The notes beneath the pieces are model-generated. The model made no database searches. It was given only the letters and a program-made list of their open reading frames with translations, and was not told the origin of the DNA. 64,000 nt of DNA. It comes from Treponema sp. GTDB taxonomy: Bacteria > Spirochaetota > Spirochaetia > Treponematales > Breznakiellaceae. How positions within the stretch are numbered: position 1 is the stretch's first letter; every line of letters starts with the position of its first letter. The stretch covers positions 62,001 to 126,000 of the forward strand of contig WRLF01000006.1 in assembly GCA_009777735.1 (NCBI GenBank). The letters run 5' to 3'. Shown here piece by piece: positions 18,649 through 28,628 of the stretch. A program made the position numbers and the translations under genes.

Positions 18649-21600
18649 ATGAAAAATATTAACAGAACAATTGCCGTATTGGTAAACCTGGTTTTTATAT
18701 ATGGGCTTTTTCCCGGCTGGGCTTTTGCACAAAACTTTACGGAACCGGGATCGATTAACGGATTTAATCGATCTGTTTTTGATTACCATTTCAGCAGGGC
18801 TGATCGCGAAATTAATCCCAATCGCTGGCTTGCCGAGGCAAGGCGGGGTATAGGCCTTGCAATTAATGCATGGGAAATAATTTCTCTGGATATGTTTGAC
18901 ACTGTTTTTGAGAAAGATAATCACAGGATGCAATTGGAAAAATGGAGTGAAAATGAGCTGGAATATCGATTCTCTCAATGGCTTACCAAGCGTTTTTTTG
19001 GTGAAGAATACGATAATTTACTAAAGATTTTATCTGACAATACCAGTGAAATACATCGGCGATATACCTATCATCTTGATGAATACGGTAATGTCCTATA
19101 TGACAAAGAAACAGGTAAACCGCTTATTGTCCGTATCAGTGATGATGGAAGAGAATATTCTTCGGATCTTGCACATTGGCGTATGGAAACACAACAAAAC
19201 ATTACTGCTATTTCTGTTATGTTTGAAAGTTTTGTGCTATCACAGTTTCCGCAATTGCTTGCATACATTCCTGTTGAAGATCGTGAGATTTTTGAAATTG
19301 CCCTGAATAGGTCTGTACTATATGCATCCTCGGCGCTAAAAACCGAATTTGAGAATATTGTTGCCAGGGAAGAGCGGCTTTTTGAAGGACGAAGAACCGG
19401 TAATAATAACAGTAATAAATTCAGAAGCGATAGCGATGAATCCAGATACATTACCGCATACCTTATTAATGAAGCGAAATCTGTATGTGATACTGGTATT
19501 GCAGCATTGCAAACCCGGATAGAAGAAGCTTCGAACGGCGAGGGCGATTTGGTTCTAATGGGAACCGAATGGCTTGAAATGTATCGTGACCAATTTGACC
19601 GCGGGTTAAAAATATGGGAAGAAGCGGAAGAACGATTTTTTATTCGTCGTATCGAATGGGAACAAGAATCTTTACGACTGTTTCAAACAGGCGAAGAAGC
19701 ATGGATTATCGCATTTTCGCAGCTTGAAGAAGAACGTCAAAAATGGGAACTACAGGTAAAGTCCTTATTTGATTCCGGCGAAGCACTTTTCAGGCAGGCA
19801 TCTGCCAATTTGGAATTTGCCATATCAGAAGCAAGAATTGAATTTGAGAATAATCTTAGATTAAGAACTGAATCCGGATCAGCAAAAGCAAATGCCTTAA
19901 TTGATATGTATTTTACCTGTGTAAATGCTGCAAGATCTGCAAAAGAAAATGTTCTTTATTGGATTAACATGTATGACAACGGTAATATCGTTGATATTAC
20001 ATCTGTTAATATGAATACATGGATTGATAATGAGAAATTAAAAGTATGGAAGGGACTGGAAGAATCGTATATTTCATCAATTGATTATAAAAAAGATTTG
20101 AAAAATCTTTTAGATCTTGAAAAAAAAGCAGCGCAGCCCGGTATTTTAGGATCAATTTACAAAGCGCAATATGAATATGAACTAGGTGTATTTAATATAA
20201 AACATTCATTGCTATTAAGAATACAAAATGCCGGTTCCGGAAAATTAAGTGAAAATGAGAAAGAAGAGTTATTAAAAGAAATAAAAGCAATGCAGTTATA
20301 TAATCTTAGTGCATTCAATTATTTTGATGAAATTCTTACTTCATATAATTTGTATTTAACTTTTTATCATAAATCATTGGAAATGCGTGAAAATTTGATA
20401 TATGGGTTTGATGGTATTTTTGGTTCGGGAACTCTGAAAGAAATACTGGATAATAATTATTCAAGTGATGATTTTGTTCTTGATGAATATCAAATCGCGC
20501 TTATCAAGGCAAAAATACTGGTTAAGTATTGGGAGCAGAGAACGGAAATTGCAAAATCTGTGAATTTTTATGCCGGTGAGCTGGAAGCAGGGAGGATCAC
20601 TTATACAGAAAGTAATCTTCAGTGGGAAAACGCGATGAAAGCCTATGAATCTTCGGTTATCACCTATGAAGAAGAAATGAAAAAACTTAACGGCATTGGA
20701 ACTGAAATGCAGAATATGAATGCGGCTTTATCAGGTTTTTTGTTAAAAATGAATGAAGCGGTTGCTTGTCTTGATAACCTGAATAATGAATATAAAAATA
20801 TGCTGTTCATACATTCATTGGATGATAAATTTTCATTAAATAATGATTTGGTGAAAAAATATTCTGAAATTCTTACTGAATATATTTATTTGAATTCAAC
20901 CGATTTCTATCTGAATGAACAGGTTATTGCCCATAAAATTGAAAATATGCAAAAAGACAATGATGTTGTGTTGATATTGGAATACCTTGTTAATGGCAGC
21001 GAAGATATGATTTCCTTATCCGAACTTGAAGTTAATGTATTGAAAATATTAATAATAGATGATGGAAAAACAATTCTTGGCAGTTCGGTTGAATATGGAA
21101 TTAATGATAAAGATGCCAGTGGTGTTTTAATAAATAACATTATTGAAGAATATAAAGATAAATATTTATCTGTAATTAATAATGCTTATAATGAGGGTGA
21201 TGTTGAAATTTTAAACGGATATTATAATACCATTATCCGGGATATATGTTATTCAGCAAAAAAAGAAGCAGAATCAATTTTAGCAATTCGAAAAATGCAA
21301 ATTAAATTTTTCAGTGATAATGAAGGATCTAGCGAACGTATTTCTGCATACTCATACGGAAGCGCTGAATGGTACAGTGAGGCATGGAATTTATCATTGT
21401 CAGAAAATGAAAAAGAGCAAATAACCGGATATAATCTTGGTGATTATTTATTAAATGATTATCTGGAAAAATATGACGTATTGACAAAAAAAAGACTTAA
21501 GGTCGAAATGGAAGCTCTTGAATATCTTCTTGACAGAAATAATCCGGCAGATAATAAAATAAAGTTATTAGCTGATTATTGTTTAATTGATAAAGAATCA

Positions 21601-24600
21601 ATATACGAATCTTTAATGGTTCTTGGTATTTTATTTGAAAGGATGAATGAAAATTCTGATTATACTATCGGCAATGATGATAATGATATAGTGATTGGAT
21701 GGTTTCTTTCCGGAGGAAGTTTTTTTTCAATATCGGGAATATTTTTTACAGATGAGTACAATGATTACATTTATGCAGAAGGATTATATAATTCTTTTAT
21801 GGAATTTTCCAATGATTGCCGCTTTATTGAAAGAGAAGAAATGGAAAAATTATCCCAACGTTTGAATGAATTATTTTCAAAATACAATATTATAACCGAA
21901 GAACCGTATATGTTTCTGCCGGATATAGATTTTGTGGCAAATATACTTGTAGATTCCGGAGAAGATTTCATTAAAAAAGCTTCATTACTATTTATTGAAA
22001 TTGATAAATTACTCTTTTTTATTCCATCATGGATGAAAGATGAAATTGATGAATGGAAAAATAGTTTAATAAATCATGCGATTATGTTATCAATTGTTGA
22101 ACAAAATAATAACATATTACCTGGAGAGTCATCAATATATTTTGAAGGTTATATCGATAAAATAGATATTGAAATAGAAAATTTAATTAAATACTTATAT
22201 TCAATTAATGAATTTGATTTAAAAAAAATAATAAAAATTAATGAAATTAATAATGAATTAATTGAAAATAAGATATTATGTCTGTATCAATATGTTTTCA
22301 CTTTAATGTATGAAGATACAGTAAATTATTTAAACAGGAATGATAATAATTGGAGGATGTTTATTGGTAATCAGTATATTGAAAATTCTGAAATTTCAGT
22401 TACGTCAAATTATCTTATCGGATTCCTTTATGATGCAATTGAATGGTCGGCGATAATAGATTCACGGGTAAATAATGCTTTTGCAATTTATGGTAATGAA
22501 GTAAATATAGACTCAAATGAAAATCAAAATTATTTAATTTTGTCATATTTATATGAAACAGAAAAAAATATTATACATTTGTATAATTATGAAATGATGA
22601 AAAATGAAATAATTAGTATTGGGTTAAATATTGATTATTTGTTAAATGATTATGATGATAAAATAGAACAATTGCACTCAAAACTTCAGGAAATCAAAAT
22701 AGCTGAAAATATATATGCAGATATTAATTTAAATTATCTTAATTTTTCAATGGAAATTACCGAAAAGGGTAAATTGTATAACTTGCAGTACATTGAATTA
22801 ATAAACGCATTTAATGTAATGGAAAAAATGAAACATGAGTATGAAATTCAGGATGCGGTAAGAAGATGGTCAAGTACTGCATATCTTGATTTTAGTACAG
22901 ACGATGTTTATTATTCTGAAAATAAACTTATTAAGGCAAGAACAGCAGAAAAATTTCTTTCTAACCTGTATGATGAATATACAGAGCAACGTATGTATGA
23001 TAATAATAATTATAATAATAAATATATTGAATACGAAGAAGCATATCTAAATATGCTTATTGGCGCAAAAGCAGCTGGTTTGCTGAATTCAGATTTGTCA
23101 AAAGAAATAGAAATAAGTAATTATTTATTTAGGCAAATTATTAATCAGCTTAATATTTTTGGTGGAATATTTGAATATTCATCAGAATATGTATACCCTG
23201 AAAACAGGTACAATTTGACTATAAGTGATATTATCACATTAAATAACGGAAAAATAGCTTTCTCAATGGATTCGAATTTCATTATTAATGGATATGATCA
23301 GGAAAACACTGAAAAATTAATAAACTATTTTACATTATCTGGTAATAATTTAGTAAATGAAAAGACGGAATTTCAGCAAGAAATTGAGAGACTTATATCA
23401 AGAATGGAAGTATACTTTAATAATCCGGAAAAAATGGACCAATGGGGATTGGCAAGGGATTATCTGATAAGAAGCATCGCCGGTGCTAATCAGGATATTC
23501 AGTATTTAAAAGAAATGTCTGTAAGGGCAGAAATGATAATGCCCGGTACTTCATTGGGAAATATGTATTATCAGGAAAGTCTTCTTACAGGAAAAAACAG
23601 AATAGGAAATTATATGGATTCAAACCAATTTTATTATAGATATTTACAGGAACAGGCATGGAATAATTTAAGCAGTGACGAAAAGAATGACCTTGAATTT
23701 TATATTATACTTACTCTAAATAATAATAATGGATACAACTACGGCTTTTCCCAATTTACTGTGCTTAATGAATTACAGAGAGCGTATAATAAAGTAAGAG
23801 ATCATTATAATTCTGCAAATAAAAAATCAAAAAAGTTACTGACCGGCTGGGCTTTCAATGAAATGAGGGATTTAAACAAGACTACAATGAGGAGGATAAA
23901 CACTGTCAGAACAGAAACACTATCAATAGTCAGTACCTGGAAAACCGAAATAATAAATAATATTTCTGAAATCCTGTATTTAAATCTGGAATATTCAAAT
24001 TCAAAAGAAAGAATAAATAATTTATTGGGCGGAATAAATGACAATAATATCGTTGTGTGGAATGACATTGAAACAGCTCTTTTAGATAAACTTGAAATTG
24101 AAGAAATGCTTATTCTTGAAAATAAATGGATGGAAATGATTAAGGAAAACAATGACCAATTCAGCAATATAGCAGAAGGCGTTTACAGACTTGCAGAATG
24201 GCTTAAAGAACGAAAAGAAAAAAGTAAAATATTACTGGATGAACAATGGGAAAATGATAATTATGAGAGACTGATTAGAGAACAGGAATATTTTTTTATT
24301 TTAGATGCATATATGAACGGTGATGCTGATGATGAAACTCTTACTGCCGCGATTGAGGAGGCCTATGGTGGGCATACAGCATCATGGAAAAAACATTATC
24401 AAAATAAAGAAAAAACAATATTGAAATATCTGTCACAATACAATCAGTGGGAACATGATCTACCTGATGAATTTGCATCATTAGCCAGGGATTATGTGGA
24501 AATAATAAAAAACAGCATTGGTAAGGGGCTGATTGCAGAATTTGAAGCACGGGAAGCCGAATGGGAAATAAAACGTCTGGATATTATTGAAAAAACAAAT

Positions 24601-27600
24601 GCATGGCTGGAATCTGCTGTACTTATTCTTGAAAGGGGAAGAAATGATTGGGAAAACAATGCGACAAAAATGATGAATTCCTATAAAAAGTGGGATGAAA
24701 ACTTCCGGGAAGAATACGAGAGGATATCATATTCCTGGAATGAAGCATATCTTTCCGGATTGGAAGACAAAGCACAATGGCTTGAAAGGGCAGCAAATGC
24801 GGCAAATAACGCTATGAGCAGCGCCATGCTCAGTACAATTGGCAGCGAAGCAGAACGGTTCTCCCGTATAATGGATACAAGGGAATTCAACGGATTGATG
24901 TCATATGATATTGCCGCTGATGCAGGAAATGTACTTGCACAAATTCTAAAAAGTCCGGGAATTACCGGTATGAGCGGCGCTTTTGGATCTATCAATAACA
25001 TGGTGAATTTTGGAGATGTCTATATAAGGCAGGGATTCAGTATTTCGGGGATATGGGATGCCGGTAATGCGAGACTGGAAGCGGCCATTATCTCGCAGGA
25101 AACAAACAAGGCAATTGCAGAAAGAGAATCCAGAGTTCTTGCCGCAAATGCCAGAATTGCCGCAGATCGGGCTTTGGAGATGCTTGCTGAAAATGTAGAT
25201 GCCGTCAATAAAAATATCCGGGATAAAATGGACAATACATATATTATATATGGCCAATGGAACAGAAACGGGAATATATATGTTAAAGATATTATCACAG
25301 GTTCAACTCTTTTTACGCCTGTTATTACTGATAGGAAAAAAGTACAGGGATATAATGATTTTCGGATTGGTCCGGTCAATCTTAAAACAAGGCTTGATGA
25401 TGCATATCTTGATGGGCTGGAATATTTCGCAATACAAATTTTGATTCGGAATGTTTATGATGAAATAAATCTGATTGCCAATGAAATATTCGGTGATGGC
25501 GAGAGACAATTAGTTGACAGACTATTCGATTCTTCTTCCGCACGTTATTTGGATTCCGGTAAAATCGGGGAACACATCGGGTATATGCCCTTAGTTAATC
25601 CTAATGGCGGTGAATCGAAAAAAAATATGTTTTATGACAGGGGCAGGGGGGAAATTGGCCGTTTAATGACGGAGTTTATCTATTGGGCGCATATAGATGC
25701 AAAAGGTGTTAATGAAACGGGGATTGCGCCATGGGATAAGCGGATGTGGGATGATACGAACAGTACATTTTCTTCTCCAAGTCTTCGTTCAATTACCGAT
25801 ACTGCAATAAAAATCGGTGTTGCCGTTGCATCTGTCGCCGGCATTGCCTTTACCGGAGGTACGAGTATTGTAGGCGGAATTGCTCTGATGGTGGCTATTA
25901 ACAGCGCAGATGATTTATTGTTTAACAGTCTTGATGTAATTTATAACTATAAGAGCATTGATGAAGCTGGAGTTACCTTCGGCAAAGCTGTATTGTCAAA
26001 TACGGTAAATGCCGCAGGATCCGCTGTTTTTGGCGGCGTTGGCATTGAAGAAGGTTTCTTTTCTGGCGGTCTGCAAAATTTGGCATTAAATAACGCTGCC
26101 GGCATTGTGAGCCAAACCATGATTAAGACTTCCATGGCTGCGGCGCAGACATTCACTGTCGGCCTTGCAAACAATGCAATCAGCGGAATAACATATTCCG
26201 GCGGAAATGGTTTTGGTTATTCTACCGATGTTTTTTATGATGGGATGAGGGGAACACTTGTGAATACGGTTTCTACCGCTTCTTCAAGTCTTGTGACCGG
26301 CGCTTTTACTATTTTTAACTCTGGTCATAATATGGAAAAACTCGGGCTTCATTCCATTGTTAATAAAAATAATGTGCAAAAACTTAATAACATGGCCGGG
26401 GCGCTGGCAGGGCAGGGGGTAAATTATCTGCTGGGAGATGAATTTACCCTTAACCTGTTAAATACTTCATTATTCGAGTATTTTGGATTAAAAAACGGCG
26501 GCGGCAATTCAGGGCTGCTTGAATTCCGTATTGGGAATGATGGTTCTGTCAATATGGCTTTTGGTGCAGGCGGCGCCGATGTCAGTCTGGACACTGTTTT
26601 AGCTGTTGTAAAAGGGGCAGCTGTATGGGGATTTGATATTATTTCGGATATATTCATGTCACAGCAGGATTTCAACCTAAAAGGTTCTTTTCAGGCTAAT
26701 TTCAGTTTTGGAGACAATAATCAAAGAAAACAAATATGGAATATACTTTTCGGGAAAACAATTTTGGATGTTAATGACGGCGGAGAATACGATGCGGTAA
26801 CCAAGAGAGATGATGGAAAGCGTATAGTTACATTGAACGGTTATTATGATGGTATGAGTTTGGAGGATCAGGCCAGGTTAGCCGTTATTCTTGGATTTGA
26901 GGCGTATAGAGACGGCTATAAAACAGGTGGGATTGATCAATATGGCAATTTTGTGACCGGTTATAACAGTTATAATGAGTTAACATACGCTGTTATCGCG
27001 CATCTTGATATGGCCTACCGTATTAACGAAGACTACAAGTGGTTTTATCAGTTGAATCAGGATATGTGGGCGGATTCAATTATGCTTCAGTTTGCCAGAG
27101 AAACCGGGCAAATGGATTTTTTTAATGATTATATCAATAACTTATATATCAATGAAGAAGACTACCGTTGGAGATATGTTATTACGCATGGTGTATATCA
27201 AACCGATAATACTTATGCAAAATATCCTTTACTTGCCGAAAGGAATCGTATTATTGCCAATTCTGTTAACAGAATATTGCAGCAAATGGCTGATGAATCC
27301 GGCTATGAAGGTGATTTAGCTGGTTTTATGACAGAAAACGGAATAACACAGGCTGAAATCAGAAATAAAATAGAAAATGATGCCGCATTCCGGCAGCAGT
27401 ATGGGGTTACACTTGATCCTTATTACACACTGGGCGGCTGGGGCTGTATGTTATTTTCCTTGATGTATATATTGGAAAGTATATCCGGCACAAGGGAAGA
27501 TCCGATAGAATTTAATAATTGGCTGGTGTCAAATAATTATCATTCCAGGTATATTAATTTATCCAGGGATATAATGACAAGAGTATTAAATGATCGATTG

Positions 27601-27975
27601 GGAAATGTAGCCAGTGTTAGTCTTGTTTTTGATGAAGAACCGACTGTACAACAGATTATTGAATGGGGGCAATCTGATGATATCTATGTGGGTCATATTA
27701 GAATTAAAGGTACGACTCATTCGGTGGTTCTTCAAAGTGTTGATTATATATATGATGAACATGGTAATAAAACAGGGGTCAATAGGGTGTATGTGGCAAA
27801 TCCGTATGCGAAAGGCGGGTATGAAGGACAGAATTATTATACTCTGGATCAAATCGAACGCCTGGATGTTTTTAAAGTTAGTCCAAACGCCGGTCATATA
27901 GACCTTCTGCTTAGATCGTATCAAAATATTTTTCAGAATTATAACTCGCCTGTGTTGAACCTGCCGGTTTATTAA
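18649..27975 (+). CDS. Giant secreted coiled-coil protein with C39/papain-like C-terminal domain
   Basis: One uninterrupted frame of 3,108 codons, 18 nt after the RND gene, with an AGGAG ribosome site. Residues 1-27 are a Sec signal peptide (cleavage after AFA). Residues about 250-2,130 are mostly charged coiled coil with recurring tryptophan-rich segments (AEERFFIRRIEWEQ, EAREAEWEIKRLDI). A small-residue hydrophobic stretch follows (about 2,383-2,500), then a domain with LGFEAYRDG (2748-2756) and AHLDMAY about 35 residues on, and a final domain with Cys2933 (GGWGCMLFSL), His3024 (TTHSVVL) and Asn3051 (VANPY), a cysteine-peptidase-like triad. It recalls the large Leptospira TIGR04388-type proteins, from memory. 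The middle is much more A+T-rich than its neighbours. Likely surface or secreted; substrate and role unknown. Confidence 0.8.
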   Translation: MKNINRTIAVLVNLVFIYGLFPGWAFAQNFTEPGSINGFNRSVFDYHFSRADREINPNRWLAEARRGIGLAINAWEIISLDMFDTVFEKDNHRMQLEKWSENELEYRFSQWLTKRFFGEEYDNLLKILSDNTSEIHRRYTYHLDEYGNVLYDKETGKPLIVRISDDGREYSSDLAHWRMETQQNITAISVMFESFVLSQFPQLLAYIPVEDREIFEIALNRSVLYASSALKTEFENIVAREERLFEGRRTGNNNSNKFRSDSDESRYITAYLINEAKSVCDTGIAALQTRIEEASNGEGDLVLMGTEWLEMYRDQFDRGLKIWEEAEERFFIRRIEWEQESLRLFQTGEEAWIIAFSQLEEERQKWELQVKSLFDSGEALFRQASANLEFAISEARIEFENNLRLRTESGSAKANALIDMYFTCVNAARSAKENVLYWINMYDNGNIVDITSVNMNTWIDNEKLKVWKGLEESYISSIDYKKDLKNLLDLEKKAAQPGILGSIYKAQYEYELGVFNIKHSLLLRIQNAGSGKLSENEKEELLKEIKAMQLYNLSAFNYFDEILTSYNLYLTFYHKSLEMRENLIYGFDGIFGSGTLKEILDNNYSSDDFVLDEYQIALIKAKILVKYWEQRTEIAKSVNFYAGELEAGRITYTESNLQWENAMKAYESSVITYEEEMKKLNGIGTEMQNMNAALSGFLLKMNEAVACLDNLNNEYKNMLFIHSLDDKFSLNNDLVKKYSEILTEYIYLNSTDFYLNEQVIAHKIENMQKDNDVVLILEYLVNGSEDMISLSELEVNVLKILIIDDGKTILGSSVEYGINDKDASGVLINNIIEEYKDKYLSVINNAYNEGDVEILNGYYNTIIRDICYSAKKEAESILAIRKMQIKFFSDNEGSSERISAYSYGSAEWYSEAWNLSLSENEKEQITGYNLGDYLLNDYLEKYDVLTKKRLKVEMEALEYLLDRNNPADNKIKLLADYCLIDKESIYESLMVLGILFERMNENSDYTIGNDDNDIVIGWFLSGGSFFSISGIFFTDEYNDYIYAEGLYNSFMEFSNDCRFIEREEMEKLSQRLNELFSKYNIITEEPYMFLPDIDFVANILVDSGEDFIKKASLLFIEIDKLLFFIPSWMKDEIDEWKNSLINHAIMLSIVEQNNNILPGESSIYFEGYIDKIDIEIENLIKYLYSINEFDLKKIIKINEINNELIENKILCLYQYVFTLMYEDTVNYLNRNDNNWRMFIGNQYIENSEISVTSNYLIGFLYDAIEWSAIIDSRVNNAFAIYGNEVNIDSNENQNYLILSYLYETEKNIIHLYNYEMMKNEIISIGLNIDYLLNDYDDKIEQLHSKLQEIKIAENIYADINLNYLNFSMEITEKGKLYNLQYIELINAFNVMEKMKHEYEIQDAVRRWSSTAYLDFSTDDVYYSENKLIKARTAEKFLSNLYDEYTEQRMYDNNNYNNKYIEYEEAYLNMLIGAKAAGLLNSDLSKEIEISNYLFRQIINQLNIFGGIFEYSSEYVYPENRYNLTISDIITLNNGKIAFSMDSNFIINGYDQENTEKLINYFTLSGNNLVNEKTEFQQEIERLISRMEVYFNNPEKMDQWGLARDYLIRSIAGANQDIQYLKEMSVRAEMIMPGTSLGNMYYQESLLTGKNRIGNYMDSNQFYYRYLQEQAWNNLSSDEKNDLEFYIILTLNNNNGYNYGFSQFTVLNELQRAYNKVRDHYNSANKKSKKLLTGWAFNEMRDLNKTTMRRINTVRTETLSIVSTWKTEIINNISEILYLNLEYSNSKERINNLLGGINDNNIVVWNDIETALLDKLEIEEMLILENKWMEMIKENNDQFSNIAEGVYRLAEWLKERKEKSKILLDEQWENDNYERLIREQEYFFILDAYMNGDADDETLTAAIEEAYGGHTASWKKHYQNKEKTILKYLSQYNQWEHDLPDEFASLARDYVEIIKNSIGKGLIAEFEAREAEWEIKRLDIIEKTNAWLESAVLILERGRNDWENNATKMMNSYKKWDENFREEYERISYSWNEAYLSGLEDKAQWLERAANAANNAMSSAMLSTIGSEAERFSRIMDTREFNGLMSYDIAADAGNVLAQILKSPGITGMSGAFGSINNMVNFGDVYIRQGFSISGIWDAGNARLEAAIISQETNKAIAERESRVLAANARIAADRALEMLAENVDAVNKNIRDKMDNTYIIYGQWNRNGNIYVKDIITGSTLFTPVITDRKKVQGYNDFRIGPVNLKTRLDDAYLDGLEYFAIQILIRNVYDEINLIANEIFGDGERQLVDRLFDSSSARYLDSGKIGEHIGYMPLVNPNGGESKKNMFYDRGRGEIGRLMTEFIYWAHIDAKGVNETGIAPWDKRMWDDTNSTFSSPSLRSITDTAIKIGVAVASVAGIAFTGGTSIVGGIALMVAINSADDLLFNSLDVIYNYKSIDEAGVTFGKAVLSNTVNAAGSAVFGGVGIEEGFFSGGLQNLALNNAAGIVSQTMIKTSMAAAQTFTVGLANNAISGITYSGGNGFGYSTDVFYDGMRGTLVNTVSTASSSLVTGAFTIFNSGHNMEKLGLHSIVNKNNVQKLNNMAGALAGQGVNYLLGDEFTLNLLNTSLFEYFGLKNGGGNSGLLEFRIGNDGSVNMAFGAGGADVSLDTVLAVVKGAAVWGFDIISDIFMSQQDFNLKGSFQANFSFGDNNQRKQIWNILFGKTILDVNDGGEYDAVTKRDDGKRIVTLNGYYDGMSLEDQARLAVILGFEAYRDGYKTGGIDQYGNFVTGYNSYNELTYAVIAHLDMAYRINEDYKWFYQLNQDMWADSIMLQFARETGQMDFFNDYINNLYINEEDYRWRYVITHGVYQTDNTYAKYPLLAERNRIIANSVNRILQQMADESGYEGDLAGFMTENGITQAEIRNKIENDAAFRQQYGVTLDPYYTLGGWGCMLFSLMYILESISGTREDPIEFNNWLVSNNYHSRYINLSRDIMTRVLNDRLGNVASVSLVFDEEPTVQQIIEWGQSDDIYVGHIRIKGTTHSVVLQSVDYIYDEHGNKTGVNRVYVANPYAKGGYEGQNYYTLDQIERLDVFKVSPNAGHIDLLLRSYQNIFQNYNSPVLNLPVY

Positions 27976-27987
27976 ATTATGGATTTT

Positions 27988-28482
27988 TTATCCCCTGAGG
28001 AATTCTCTCAGTTCTTCGGGGGTAATCCCCACGCCTCCTTGCGCGTCAAGTTTTTTACCGTCCATTCTGAAAGCGGGGACAAACCAAACGCCGCTTTTTT
28101 CGTAGGCAAGGTCGTTGTTTTCGTCAACCTGTTTGGCATATTTCCCCGAATCCAGGATGGCACGGAATTTTTCAGTATCTACAATGCCTTTGAGGATATT
28201 GCACAGCACTTCAGTTTTTTCAACATTTTGCCGTTCAATGGCAATTGACTGATACATAGCGGCGTGAAAGGCGCTCATGTCTGCGTCCAGCTCCTTTGCA
28301 ATGTAATAACTCTGGCAAGCCAGATGAGTGTGGGGCGGATGATCCTCAGGCAGGGGGTGGGATTCAATAGGCCGCCATTCTATGGCAATATCAGAGTGAT
28401 TACCGATCTCATCCAACAGGTATTCATAACCCGTTTTACAATATGGGCATTCATAATCGAAAAAAAACTGCATTATCCTCAT
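27988..28482 (-). CDS. DsbA-family (FrnE-like) thioredoxin-fold oxidoreductase
   Basis: A 164-residue thioredoxin-fold protein with the helical insertion of the DsbA/FrnE group. It begins MRIMQFFFDYECPYCKTGYEYL, with the redox motif CPYC, and has the cis-proline loop in SGVWFVPAFRMDG. There is no signal peptide, so it is cytoplasmic, unlike DsbA proper; FrnE-like proteins are dithiol oxidoreductases or isomerases, some linked to oxidative stress. The ATG at 28482 has AGGAGGTGG about 7 nt upstream, better than the internal ATG at codon 4. It converges with the giant gene, leaving 12 nt between their stops. Confidence 0.85.
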   Translation of the reverse strand: MRIMQFFFDYECPYCKTGYEYLLDEIGNHSDIAIEWRPIESHPLPEDHPPHTHLACQSYYIAKELDADMSAFHAAMYQSIAIERQNVEKTEVLCNILKGIVDTEKFRAILDSGKYAKQVDENNDLAYEKSGVWFVPAFRMDGKKLDAQGGVGITPEELREFLRG

Positions 28483-28542
28483 ATTTCCACCTCCTATGAC
28501 ATAATGCCCTGTTTCTAAAGAGTCGTCAAGGTAAAAAAAGAC

Positions 28543-28571
28543 TTGAATCTTTTTGCAAACCTTGCTATATA
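28543..28571 (+). promoter_or_regulatory. Putative fusA promoter
   Basis: -35 TTGAAT (28543-28548), 17-nt spacer, -10 TATATA (28566-28571), followed by a leader of about 50 nt that contains the AAGGAG site of fusA. Confidence 0.6.
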
Positions 28572-28628
28572 TTACTGTATACAGGTATATTTTGCACCAG
28601 GCTTATAACAAGGAGATAAAAAATCAAA

